Part shown: piece by piece, positions 1-11,064 of the stretch | How the letters are laid out: each line of letters opens with the position of its first letter | How positions within the stretch are numbered: the first letter of the stretch is position 1 | Assembly: GCF_019703515.2 (NCBI RefSeq) | Contig: NC_059374.1 | Location: forward strand, 19,203,095-19,267,094 | DNA length: 64,000 nt | Direction: 5' to 3' | DNA from: Myxocyprinus asiaticus | Taxonomy: Eukaryota > Chordata > Actinopteri > Cypriniformes > Catostomidae | The notes under the pieces: model-generated | Told to the model about the DNA's origin: nothing | The model's database searches: none | What the model saw: the letters and a program-made list of their open reading frames with translations, nothing else | Position numbers and translations under genes: made by a program

Positions 1-61
1 AAATAGAAATAAACCTTGTGTAAATTGTCAGCTTTACGCTAAGCTAAAATATTATTTCTAG

Positions 62-289
62 CCATTTTACATGCACGTTACCAGGCACGATCATATTTTT
101 ATCAAGAAAATTCATGTTAGATCATAATTTATTTTTCTCTAGTAAGACCTTTGATATTAGGGCAAAAATCATATTCTTGATAATATTTTTTTTTTATTGT
201 TTTCCTATAAAAATATAAAAAAATCCTTAAAAAAGATCAATTTGATTTATCTTGACACCGCATAAGATATTTAGGTTTTTCAGAGCATG

Positions 290-356
<67 letters not shown>

Positions 357-957
357 GAATTTTAATCAAAACTACCTTCCGTTATTATTTCTTTACACAC
401 AAAATATGTTGCTCCATCATTAATTAATAAAAAGAAAATCTTTTGCCAATCTTGTGACCAAAAAAAGCACATTTTAAGGTGTGCCTTTGGCCCCATTGTA
501 CCCTACAGTCAGGGTTGTGAGGGTTACTTTTGAAATGTATTCCACTACAGATTACAGAATACATGCTGTAAAATGGAATTTGTAATGTATTTCATTAGAT
601 TACTCAAGGTCAGTAACATATTCTAAATACTTTGGATTACTTCTTCAGCACTGGTAGATTTTTTCACTTGTTTTGACTATAAAAACTCTGCCAGTACAAT
701 AAGACAAAATACACATGTTAAAAATACATTCTCTGAAAAACATAAATATCTTATGCAGTGTTGTTTCTAAAACAAGATAAATCAAATCTTGTTTTAAGGA
801 TTTTTAGATATTTTTACAGGAAAAAAATACAAAAATTATTATCAAGAATATGATTTTTGTCCTAATATCATAGATCTTACAAGAAAAAAAGAAATTATGA
901 TCCAACGTGAATTTTCTTGATAAAAAATATGATCGTGCCTGGTAACGTGCATGTAAA
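62..957. repeat. Foldback element with long inverted arms
   Basis: Arms of roughly 230 bp at about 62-290 and 720-957 are imperfect inverted copies: the outer left end (CATGCACGTTACCAGGCACG) reappears inverted at the right end (CGTGCCTGGTAACGTGCATG). The centre holds an AT microsatellite and an A/T-rich segment with repeated TGTATTCC/GATTAC words. No ORF of note lies inside. This is a non-autonomous DNA element of foldback/long-TIR type; the family cannot be assigned by eye. Confidence 0.75.
294..352. repeat. (AT)n microsatellite
   Basis: About 29 uninterrupted AT dinucleotides, located between the arms of the surrounding foldback element. Confidence 0.95.
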
Positions 958-1704
958 ACGTAAGCGATTCATCATACAAAAGCCAACAATAGGCCTGTCT
1001 GCAGTATTGCACTGCTAAGTTCCAATAGTAGCAAGCGTAGTATGGACTCTATAGAGCAGAGGAAAGAAAGAGAAAGGATTTTTTTTCCCCCAGCCTTCTT
1101 TGCGCATATTTACCAAGGGTGCCAATATTTTTGGCCACTACTGTACATACACTGGTGGCCAAATGTTTGTAATAATGTACAGATTTTGCTGTTTCGGAAG
1201 GAAATTGGTACTTGAATTCACCAAAGTGGCATTCAACTGATCCCAAAGTATAGTCAGGACATTACTGATGTAAAAAACAGCACCATCACTATTTGAAAAA
1301 AGTCATTTTTGATCAAATCTAGACAGGCCCCATTTCCAGCAGTCATCACTCCAACACCTTATTCTTGAGTAATCATGCTAAATTGCTAATTTGGTGCTAG
1401 AAAATCACTTGCCATTATATCAAACACAGCTGAAAGCTATTTGGTTTGTTAAATGAAGCTTAACATTGTCTTTGTGTTTGTTTTTGAGTTGCCACAGTTT
1501 GCAATAGACTGGCATGTCTTAAGGTCAATATTAGGTCAAAAATGGCAAACAGCTTTCTCTAGAAACTCATCAGTCAAACATTGTTTTGAGGAATGAAGGC
1601 TATACAATGCTTGAAATTGCCAAAAAACTGAAGATTTCATACAAAGGTGTATGCTACAGTCTTCAAAGACAAAAGACAACTGGCTCTAACAAGGACAGAA
1701 AGAG

Positions 1705-1926
1705 ATGTGGAAGGCCAGATGTACAACTAAACAAGAGGATAAGTACATCAGAGTCTCTAGTTTGAGAAACAGATGCCTCACATGTCCTCAGCTGACAGCT
1801 TCATTGAATTCTACCTGCTCAACACCAGTTTCATGTACAACAGTAAAGAGAAGACTCAGGGGTGCAGGCCTTATGGGGAGAATTGCAAAGAAAAAGCCAC
1901 TTTCGAAACAGAAAATCAAAAAGTAA
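1705..1926 (+). pseudogene. Tc1-like transposase, N-terminal DNA-binding remnant
   Basis: A basic 73-residue reading frame within the Tc1 relic. Upstream bases (about 1590-1700) encode words like the fish Tc1 HTH (LEIAKKLKISYKGVCYSLQR) in another frame, so a frameshift has occurred. It ends in a lysine-rich stretch and does not reach a catalytic aspartate. Confidence 0.5.
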
Positions 1927-1970
1927 AGGTTAGAGTGGGCAAAGAAACACAGACATTGAACAACAGATAA

Positions 1971-2207
1971 TTGGAAAAGAGTGTTATGGATCTTAACCTC
2001 ATTGAGCTTTTGTGGGATCAGCTAGACTGTAAGGTACGTGAGAAGTGCCCAACAAGACAGCCACATCTATGGCAAGTGCTACAGGAAGTGTGGGGTGAAA
2101 TGTCACCTGAGTATCTGGACAAACTGACAGCTAGAATGCCAAGGATCTGCAAAGCTGTCATTGCTGCACATGGAGGATTTTTTGATGAGAACTCTGAAGT
2201 AGTTTAA
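1971..2207 (+). pseudogene. Tc1-like transposase, C-terminal remnant
   Basis: 78 residues. DLNLIELLWDQLDCKVRE corresponds to the region around the third catalytic acid of DDE transposases, followed by a typical tail (MPRICKAVIAAHGGFF). The two catalytic aspartates upstream are absent, so this is a fragment. Confidence 0.75.
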
Positions 2208-2247
2208 CATTTTTTTTCAAATTGTAACAGTAATTTTTCATGTTATT

Positions 2248-3068
2248 TTTTTGTCATTAACAATTTTTATTGATTCCACACTCATATCAACATAAACAAC
2301 ACATGAAAACACAGAATCAATTTTCAACAAAATATACCCCGCACCCTTCCTCCTTCCCCCCACCCACCCACCCACCCACCCAACACACAACCCAGTGGTC
2401 AGACACAGAATAATAACAGACACACATACAAGCAAACAGTCCAAAAAAATAAATAAAAAAATAAATACTCAGATATAAAAAAAAAAAAATTGCCCAACAA
2501 AAAAGAAAAAGGGTTCCACACAACAATTAATTACATACACACCATTTAAACTGTCCCTCTCCACTGTTCCTCCCTGGCACCCTCCAAGAAGGCCAAATAA
2601 GTGCCCCACTTCTTCTCAAAGGCACCCAAGTTGCCCAGCCGCCTATGCGACATCTTTTCAAAGGCCGCCACTGTGCCCAATTCGGTGCACCACTCATGAA
2701 ATGAGGGTGCACCAGTCGACTTCCATCCCCCAAGGATCACTTTCCTGCCGATCATCACACTGGTAAGGACCCAGTTTTCAATGTGTATGTTCCCTAAGTT
2801 AACCCCTGCCCCATCCCCCAAAATACAAAGTCTGGGGCAGAATGAAATCTGAGTGCTCAGGATCTCACAGATGTAAATCTGAACCCTCGACCAAAACTCT
2901 TGAATCTTAGTACAATACCAAAAAACGTGGGCTATGTCCCCATCCTCTGAGTGGCATCGCCAACAGGTGGGTGTATCTTTAAGACCAAGCCTATGCAATC
3001 TAGAGGGAGTCCAATAAAAATGATGCAGAATCTTAAATTGAATGAGGCGCATCCTTGCATCCCTAGAG
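2248..3068 (-). mobile_element. 5'-truncated Tx1/L1-like LINE with 15 bp target-site duplication
   Basis: Flanked by the perfect direct repeat ATTTTTCATGTTATT at 2233-2247 and 3069-3083, the hallmark of target-primed reverse transcription. The minus-strand frame 3052-2546 (168 residues) is the C-terminal end of a LINE ORF2, with a CWRC-x7-H-x6-C zinc-knuckle-like motif (CWRCHSEDGDIAHVFWYC). The 3' end is at the low coordinate and carries AATAAAAATTG before a short A tract. Only the last 0.8 kb is present; it inserted inside the Tc1 relic and is therefore younger than that element. Confidence 0.88.
2361..2382. repeat. CCCA tetranucleotide repeat
   Basis: Five or so CCCA units in the 3' region of the inserted LINE. 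Confidence 0.85.
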
Positions 3069-3194
3069 ATTTTTCATGTTATTAATGTCCTGACTATACA
3101 TTGTGATCAGTTGAATGCCACTTTGGTGAATAAAAGTACCAATTTCTTTCCATAAAAGCAAAATCTGTACATTATTCCAAACTTTTGGCCACTA

Positions 3195-3197
<3 letters not shown>

Positions 3198-3264
<67 letters not shown>
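3198..3264. repeat. (TA)n microsatellite
   Basis: About 33 TA units starting exactly at the TA target site of the Tc1 relic, so the transposon landed in, or seeded, the repeat. A GT/G-rich tract follows at 3297-3337. Confidence 0.95.
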
Positions 3265-3268
<4 letters not shown>

Positions 3269-3399
3269 AATAAATATAATATATGTATGTATTTATGTGT
3301 GGTGTGTGTGGTGTGTGTGTGTGGGGGGGCGGGGGGTAAATCTGGTGTAAACTGGACAAATGATAAATACATCATGACTTGCAAGGAATATTAATTACA

Positions 3400-3644
3400 A
3401 TGGAATTCCAATCCAATAGGTGGCGCGTTGAACCCAAGTTACCTTGGCTTCTCCTCAACCCTAGCGAGGAAGGCGCGTGGGAAAAACGTACTGCGCAAGC
3501 GCGAGTAAATAGGCTGCAGCAGTGGGCACTGGGCAGCAGCAGTGACTAGACAAGCCCTTTATCGACACAAGCAGAGCACAGGTGCCGAAAAACCCACCAA
3601 AATGCTCGTTTAAAGAATCACACGTCTCATCCCGAAGCCAGAGA
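3400..3644 (+). promoter_or_regulatory. FAM222B: Probable FAM222B promoter and non-coding first exon
   Basis: A locally GC/CpG-richer island in AT-rich DNA. CTGCGCAAGCGC at 3491-3502 resembles the NRF1 palindrome (YGCGCAYGCGCR). No TATA box is seen. The sequence runs into a consensus splice donor, AGA|GTAAGT, with the intron starting at 3645. It lies on the same strand upstream of the FAM222B coding exons, with acceptor 6988-6989 next. The transcription start cannot be set by eye, and the assignment rests on position, composition and the donor. Confidence 0.5.
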
Positions 3645-4474
3645 GTAAGTTTACCTTTTCGACACCTTCGATGGGATCATTTTAATGTGATTTTAAGAAA
3701 CTGTGAGTTGAAAGCCGGGCAGTGGCTCGCACAAAGAAGACAGGCTGTATGCTAGTGGCAATAGCAAGTACAGAGGCTTAGATATCAAGACAGGCTCAGA
3801 TCCCACTCTAATCACCCTTTACTTTAGCTTTAGCCTGCTGGCTAGTTAGCTGGGCTTTAGATGAACACATCAAACGTGCAATCAGCTGCTTATATCGCTT
3901 CCATCGTAAGTCTAAAGTGTTGATGTGAGTCCAATGTACTGCGGACATAGTGTTAGTGTCTATGTTTAGATCATTTTTGTCTATGTAGCTAGTGGCTAAG
4001 CAAAGTTTGGTGGCAAGCTGATTTATTTTAGGGTGGATGTTACATCAAGGTTAAGATCTGATTACAAATTGTACTTTACACTTAAGATGATTTAGTTTTA
4101 TGCTTAGCTAGTCGTGTTGATAATGATTTGTGTTCCAGGTTACCACAAGATAACTCAGCTCCTTCAAAGCCTCTTTTGTTTTTAATCAAGAAAGTGGTAT
4201 TTATGTGTGTCAGCTGAAATTCAAGCCAGACTTGTAGCTGAGAGTTGCTGGCCATATTGCATTTGCTTTTAAAAGCTTTGTGCTGTGAGCTTGGCAAGAT
4301 TTTGGATTCTTTTCAAAGGTTTTCAATTAAACTACTTGGAGATCACCATCTAATAAGTACCTCTCCCCATTAATTGGTCCATTTTGGGGGTTATGTGAAT
4401 AGAGATACATGAGTTGGCATTCTAATTCATTATAGATTCAGTACAGCAGAGTTGTGTCACAGCTATAGCTGATA

Positions 4475-4641
4475 CAGGGGCGTAGATTCCAGGGAGTATG
4501 GGGGGAGGTAACCCCCCCCCCCCAAATAATCAAAACAAGCAATTACAACAACCCCCCCCAATCTTTATAAGATGAACAACGGAAACATGTATATGCTTCA
4601 CGCTGCAACCCCCCAATGTTTAAGCCAGATCTACGCCCTTG
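4475..4641. mobile_element. hAT-type MITE, 167 bp
   Basis: Perfect 8 bp target duplication AGCTGATA at 4467-4474 and 4642-4649. Termini CAGGGGCGTAGATTC and AGATCTACGCCCTTG are inverted repeats. It contains runs of C and no ORF, so it is non-autonomous. A related fragment is near 44,330-44,375. Confidence 0.92.
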
Positions 4642-5411
4642 AGCTGATAACACCTCCCTTCACAGTAAAATTAAAAGCAATTTAAAGATGATAATAGCTG
4701 GGGATGGGGTGGTTGGAGGAACATGTCAGGCTCTGTCTTGGCTGCACTTGTTGACACCTGCATGTCTCAGATTGGAAATGTCATCTGGGAGCTTGTGGTC
4801 ATGTTGCCGCGTCCCCTGCCATGCCCCTGGGCACCTGCCAGGCAGATGGGAGAATGCGTTTGCATCGCACTCCTGACACTCAAACTGCAGGGTGTGCACC
4901 GTGGTCCCTGACACCAGCTGTTTGAGAAAGCTATTTAAAAAGGTCATGGATGAATGCATGATATTTAAATAAATGGCTACAATGAGGCAATTACAAGGAT
5001 CTATAGCTCCTGCATTTGATGGATGTTGAGGTAAATTAGCAAGAGTAGGGCCTTTTAATACTACTGTGGAGGCCGTTTTTCTAGCTGCTGGCTGTAAATC
5101 ATGTCATTTGTTGACCATCAAACTTGAGTCAATATTACTTAGCTTGTTAGGATATTCATGGTGTGCTGACCTTCATTCTGCTGAAGTTATTTATTTCTCA
5201 CAGCCTGATGTTTCTATTGCTGCTCTGTTGCTTCTGCTGCTTTGGTGCCATTAATTAAACTAGAAGTTTCCTCGTAATAATTTATTACACTCCTAAGCTC
5301 CCTTTATAGTTTGTGTTCTATTAAACCTAAACTTAAAATTGGACCTAGGGATAGTTCATCCAAAAATACAAATTCTGTCATTTATTTACACTCATGTTCT
5401 TCTAAACCTAT

Positions 5412-6359
5412 CAGGGCTGGGCGATATGCAAGAAATATTGTGATATCCAATTACATAGTCAATAAATATTATTGCTTTATTGATTTTGCTTTGAAAATTA
5501 AATTAATTTATTGAAACGCAGAAAACTTAAACCAAAGATATTTCTAGATTCAAATAGCACTTCGAATGAAACAAAAAAGCAATTAAAATAACAAAGTGGC
5601 CAAAAAATCATATATAACCACCCTTCCATTTGCTGTCATGCAAGTATCTGTCAAAAACAGGTGTAAAATGACCAATACCTATTAAGATTTAAAGACAATT
5701 ATACATTTAAACATAGTAGTAATAATGATAATAGTGATAATAAAAATAAAAATTAATTTTAGGTTCAAGGTGAACTTGTTTAGGTTGTGTAACCTGCAGA
5801 GTTGCGTTCACAATGCATATTAAGCGAGAACTGCTCTGTAGAAATAAAGCTAACTATACTTTGAGCACCTCCTGAGATGGTCTTAGGTTATTTGCAACAT
5901 TCTCATACACAACACTATTCTTGCAAACAGTTTTTAGATGACTGAAACAGAAAAGAAAGAGTGATCACTCTTTACATACACGTGTTCCACGAGACACATT
6001 CCCGCTGCACGCCTCTGAACAAACAGCACATCAGACACGTGCATCAGCGGCTTTTCTTTCGTATGTTCTTCAACATATAATAAAGTGTGTTTCTTCAAGC
6101 GCGTGTCTTTGTGTCTAACAGCATTTCTTGTCATGTGTCATGAGATATCTTACAGTTAGCCCACCACAGTGGCGGGTAGATGAGCAAAATCATCCACCAC
6201 TGTGCATGAAATACCCACATTTGGTGGAAGCTAATTTCATACCCTGGGCTACTATTTAATATATTTCATCATCGTCTGTCAGTGAGTGTTGCAATCGGCA
6301 TCAAGATATTTGTCAGATATCGTCGATATCCGATTACATTGTCCTATTGCCCAGCCCTA
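5412..6359. mobile_element. hAT-type non-autonomous element, ~950 bp
   Basis: Starts CAGGGCTGGGCGATAT and ends GCCCAGCCCTA, an inverted pair. Flanks AAACCTAT (5404-5411) and AAACCTTT (6360-6367) form an 8 bp duplication with one mismatch. Sub-terminal GATATC-rich inverted words occur at both ends. No transposase-like ORF is present. Confidence 0.82.
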
Positions 6360-6989
6360 AAACCTTTATTACTTTCTAAGGAAATATTAAGCAGACACCA
6401 TTCACTTTCATTATATGGAAAAAGGTGCAATGAATGTGAATGGTGACTAAGGTAGGACTCGGTATCGATACAGATTTTCAGTTTTTGATTCTATTCTGAT
6501 TAACAAGCTTTCAATTCAATTCCGATTAATTTCCTATTTCATTTATACTGTCCATTTTGCTTGCATATGAAAAAAAATTCAACTCATGCTGTAAATTATA
6601 CAAGGACTTGTAATGACTGACTTGGTACATTGTGAAAATATTAATTAAAAAAATTAACAACAGGACTTAAACTATGCCGTTTAATTGCAATTTATTTAAC
6701 AGATATAATAAATACAAAACTTAAGTAAACTTTAAAGTAAAAGATCGATCTTTGAATTTTAGGGACTTTAGGGAAATAGAGATTGTTCAGTTGGAGGTTA
6801 ATCAGAAAATCTATATTTTTACTCAGTTCTAGACTAAGGCAAACACTCTGCCTAATATCTCCTTTGGATATCTCCAATGTCACCCGCTGAGGAGAAAATA
6901 GCTAACGTTTCTTTTTTTTACACCATGTATTTTAAGAGATGGGTGATATGAATCCATTTTTGCTCCTGACGTGACTGTTTCCTTTGCAG

Positions 6990-7114
6990 TGTGATGAGGA
7001 GTACAAGTACAATGTTACATTAGTCTCTGTGTGACATGCTGGCCTGTCTGCCGGTATCAGACCCCTCCCTCAAGCTTCTCTCTCACACGCAGATGAACAC
7101 TGGACTTCAGAAAT
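6990..7114 (+). CDS. FAM222B: FAM222B exon with start codon (coding from 7036)
   Basis: Acceptor AG at 6988-6989 after a pyrimidine tract; 46 bases of 5'UTR, then ATG at 7036 and 26 full codons plus one base. The donor is GTAAGT at 7115-7120. Reading on past 7114 gives only intron translation. Confidence 0.93.
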
Positions 7115-9091
7115 GTAAGTGCCCAATAACACCCTCAGTTACAACCGAAATGAGCTTTGTTCTGATTAGACTACATGCTTTGGGGAGTAGTAGCCTATGT
7201 AGGCTACATTTGGCCTAGTTTATCTTTCAATGCCTTTGTTAGTGAAAAAGCCCTGTTTTTTGGCCCTGTTCTGTTAGGGTCCTGATAAGCAGTCATATGC
7301 TATCATATGAGCTTTACATTTCTTGCAGTACTCTTTTATTTTCACCTTCTCTCACTCACAGGGGACACTACACAGAGGATGAGATCAGCACACTATCCTA
7401 CCCCAGCAGAATTGGATGCCTATGCTAAGAAAGTTGCCAATAATCCACTGACTATAAAAATCTTCCCCAATAGCGTGAAAGTACCTCAGAGGAAGCATAT
7501 CCGCCGCACCATGAACGGTCTCGACACCTCCAGCCAGCGCTACAGCCCCTACCCACCTCAGGTCAACTCCAGGACAGGCCTCTTGGCCATCGTCAAAGTC
7601 CCAGTCAAAGGGATTCTCAAGAACATCGAGGGCGGCCGGGCCCGATTTCTCCCCAAGCTCATCATGAACCCGCACACTGGGCTTTACACCAACCCCAGCA
7701 CTTTAAACATTCCTCACACTGTTCCACACCTTCAAACTCTGTCTCAGTCGCAGCCTCCTTTAGGCCAGAAGAGTCTTGCTCACTCTCAGGCCTTGCAGGC
7801 CCACCCTCAATCACTGCAGCAGCAGAAGGCCAGTTTACAACCACAGCAGAGCCTGGCCCATCAGGAGGCTATGCATCAGAGCCAGGCTCACCGACCGCCA
7901 GAACCGCACCACGCCCTAAACCACCAACAGACTCTCATGCAACAGCAGTTTTCCGGTCCGCAGGGACTCCGACATCTGCCTGATATGGCGCAGACAGTAA
8001 ACCTGCAGCACTCCCAGGGTTTCCATCAATCCCAATCCATGCCACAGGCCAGTTGCGCTGGCCCGTCAGGCCCCGGGGTCTTACAGCCACCCCTAGCAGG
8101 TTTAAAGATGCCACGCAAGCTGCCTGATGCCGACGCCCCTCCCAATGTGACTATGTCTACCTCAACCATCCCGCTGTCTATGGCTGCCAGCCTGCACCAG
8201 AATCGGCCCAGTGATTTGAACAGCATCGTCAATCAGATCAACCAGTTCTGCCAGGCACGGGCTGGCATGGGCTCTACCTCCGTGTGTGAAGGACAAATCG
8301 CCAACCCCAGCCCCATCAGCCGCAACCAGCTCATTAGCGCAAGCTCCAGGGTTTGCACCCATAACACCTTCGTGGGCCCTCCGCCTTCTTGCATCCTAGG
8401 TAACTCAGACAAAGCCTGTCTCATCCCAGCCCTAACACTGCCCGACATCACCGCTATGAATAGGATGCCTGTTTACCATAATGACATGAAGCAGCAGCAG
8501 TCTCAGCAACAGTTACCACAGCAACAGCGTCAACAGGGCTCTTGGGGTGGCCAGCACCAGCTGGCACACCTTCATCACCTTCCGGAGGGAGCTCACCAGG
8601 GCAAGAACCTGCCCAGAGAAGCCCTGGTAGGGCCTAGTGGGTTCCTCACCAAGGGCATGAGGTACCAGCAAGAATTGTGCATGGGTCAGCCCTTCAACTT
8701 GAAGCCCCCTACAGACAAACTGACACCTTCTCCTCCAGTCAATGGGATGCCAGGTGGCATGAGTTACAGCAATGGCCACTTCATGCAGCCTCCTTGGAAC
8801 AGCATCTTGCCAACACCACATAGTGAGAGCTCAGGGTCCCAAGACCTGGCAGGGCCGTTCCATGGTGGCCTCTCAGGGGCCTCCGTAGACTGCACCCCCA
8901 GACCACAGTACAAGAATGTGGTGGCCACCTCCAGCCAGACGAACCTGATGCAGACCATGGAGTACATAGGTAGCGACTTCCAGGCAGCCTGCTTCCGAGC
9001 GCAGAATCCTGGCACAACAGCAAAGATGCGCAGGGTCGCAGATTCAGGTGATAGTAGAAATGTCCACATTCACCACCCAGGGTACAGATGA
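6990..9091 (+). CDS. FAM222B: FAM222B, two coding exons joined 7036-7114 + 7362-9091
   Basis: The spliced product is 602 residues; the mammalian protein is about 560. The start is the ATG at 7036, giving MLACLP...SHTQMNTGLQK as in vertebrate FAM222B. The donor at 7115 (AAAT|GTAAGT) leaves phase 1, and joining to 7362 makes codon 27 Trp and continues DTTQRMR. The conserved block HYPTPAELDAYAKKVANN (residues 36-53) leads into FPNSVKVPQRKH, and the C-terminus is H-I-H-H-P-G-Y-R, the family ending. Residues ~130-250 are Gln/His/Pro-rich, with a second Q-rich tract near 400-420 that is longer than I expect in mammals. No signal peptide or membrane segment. Molecular function is not established for the family. 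An in-frame Met33 could serve as an alternative start. Orthology rests on both termini matching. Confidence 0.95.
7362..9091 (+). CDS. FAM222B: FAM222B main coding exon
   Basis: Acceptor CACTCACAG ends at 7361. The reading frame is open upstream to an ATG at 7307, but that part is intron, because splicing at 7361/7362 restores the conserved W-D-T-T-Q-R. It encodes 576 residues ending at TGA 9089-9091. GC and codon use are clearly higher than in the surroundings, as expected for a real exon. Confidence 0.95.
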
Positions 9092-10132
9092 GCTGTGGCC
9101 ATTCACACTACTCATAATCAGTGTTAGTCAGGTGACATAAGGAAAAGCCCCCTGCCCCCTTCCCATTTTGTTCTCAGTCTTGCAAGTGATCTACTGAATG
9201 TTTCCTGTACGATGATTTTTACTTGACTACCGCAGAGCTGAACCCCCCATCGTACTCCATGTATCCATGTGTCACTTTGCTTTCTTTTGATATATATATA
9301 TATATTAATGTTAGCAGTTTACATTTGTTAAATGAGTAGCCTTTGGGAAAAATGTGGGCATGTATTTATTATTTTCTTTTCATAAATAATAGCATCAGTT
9401 TGTGAGATCAGCACTGTTTTGTCCATTCCTATCTGGTCTGTATAATTTGAAAGGAAAATGTACCACACAAAATGCATATTAATTTACTTCCTTTATGGCA
9501 AAAGCCATTTGTATGTAGTTTAGGCCTACTTGAGAATTGAAGTACTAACTCTTAACAGGTTGATCTTATTCACTGAAGACATTCAAGGGGTGCCATGATA
9601 CTGATATATGTGGCTGTTTTTCCATCTAAGCTTACAGCTCACTTGTACAATGTACAGAGTTTGAATTTATTTTTTCCTTAATGTTTACATATTGTGCTTT
9701 TGTAACTAATTCTGAATCGATATGAAAGTGCAAACATAATGGGATATGCACACATGACAAGACTGTTTCTTTTTCAGACTGTTGAACATGAATCAGGTTA
9801 AAGTTTTAGGTGGAAATGTTACACTAGGGCTGTACCAAGCCACATTGTGTAAAATGTTGATCCTACCTTGAAGTGTCTGCTAATGCTTATCCTTTTTTAT
9901 CCTTTATTTTTTTAAATATTAGATTTCCTATTAGATTTCTTTTTAAATGGATAAAGCTGTAGACTGCAATTACATCGGGACTTGTGCTGTGCCCTAATTG
10001 TATAGCTTAGAATTTTATTTTGTCTCTAAATTTAATTATTACTACTTGAAATTCATTGGAGAGTGTTTTTAAAGATAGTGACATCAGGCTCTTACTCCTA
10101 CTATAGGTCTTTCAGTGGACCAATGTTTAAAG

Positions 10133-11064
10133 TAAGGATGGCACCGATCTGATACCGGATTGGTATTGGGTCTGATACTGACGTTTTTACCCGGATCGGG
10201 TATCGGTCCGAGGAGCCCGATCCAAATCCGATAGGCTACCGCATGTTGGTCATTGACGTTGCTGTCAAGCTCAAATATTGACCTTCAAATCACCATTAAA
10301 GTAGTCCATATAACTCGTGCATTTTATTCAGGCTCTTACAGTCATCCAAAAGCTTTGTGAATTGCAAAAGGCTGTGTTTAATAATAAATATACAGTCAAC
10401 ATGCATTGCTAAAGAAGTCTTACTGAAGCTTTACTGAACGAGCGCCGCTCTGCCGACACACACACATGCACATGTGTAGAGGCTCATGATGCGCTGCTCA
10501 GCGCAATATGTGGTCGCTCCACACAAACTCCATCTCAGATGTAGATGATTAATAGTTCAGTCGCCTATAACATGCATTGAGAATGGCACTGGACAAGCAT
10601 TTTACCAGATGTTGAATGAGAAGCGTATTACACTACTGTGAATTAGTCTACAAACAAACACTCAAACACAGAATTCCTGGAGCGCTCAGCACCAGACTTT
10701 CAAAATAAAAGCCTTAAGAAATTACAACTGAAATTTATCACCAATGTATAGTAAAATTATTATTATTATAAAGTACAATAAAAACAAATTGGGTTACAAA
10801 AATTACTGTATGATTGAAAAGTGGATTAATATACTAATAAATCTAAAATGAAATAAATAACAGAGAGAGAGAGAGAGAGAGATCTAAAACCATTTACAAA
10901 TCCAGATACAATTTCAAATGTGTAAAGAGAACTGGCTTCTTTTCTAACTGAAGACTTTCACTGGAATTACTGTTGTTTTTTCTGCTGCATCCTGCAGAGT
11001 AGTACTGATAGTTCAGGTATCGGAATTGGATCGGAAGAGTAAAAATGGTTTTGTTCCATCCCTA
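10133..11064. mobile_element. hAT-type non-autonomous element, 932 bp
   Basis: Perfect 8 bp duplication GTTTAAAG at 10125-10132 and 11065-11072. Ends TAAGGATGG and CCATCCCTA are inverted, with sub-terminal GATACCGGAT/GGTATCGG words. It has no transposase ORF; (GA)n lies at about 10862-10882. It probably sits in the 3'UTR of FAM222B. Confidence 0.92.

Larger units (their letters stand above)
1150..3197 (+). mobile_element. Tc1-like DNA transposon relic, interrupted by a LINE
   Basis: The two ends are inverted copies (left CACTGGTGGCCAAATGTTTG, right CAAACTTTTGGCCACTAGTG) and each abuts a TA dinucleotide, as Tc1/mariner insertions do. TIR similarity runs for 80-100 bp. Inside on the plus strand are a helix-turn-helix-like piece (1705-1926) and the last part of a DDE transposase (1971-2207, with DLNLIELLWDQL resembling the canonical DLNPIE.LW motif). 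The central catalytic part is missing, so the copy cannot encode an active enzyme. A LINE fragment (2248-3068) has jumped in between the transposase end and the right TIR. Confidence 0.85.
3645..6989 (+). other. FAM222B: FAM222B 5' intron (inferred)
   Basis: Donor GTAAGT at 3645 and acceptor TTTCCTTTGCAG ending at 6989. Apart from two hAT MITEs (4475-4641, 5412-6359) and a further stretch at about 6445-6560 with GGTATCGATAC words typical of hAT-like repeats, I see no coding sequence. Short ORFs near 4700-5250 show no recognisable motif. Confidence 0.5.

Noticed and set aside
3172..3394. Poly-Ile/Tyr proteins over the TA repeats
   Set aside because: Translation of a dinucleotide microsatellite.
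7307..7361. ATG at 7307 as the start of FAM222B
   Set aside because: The residues it adds are hydrophobic intron translation. Splicing 7114 to 7362 restores the conserved WDTTQRMR.
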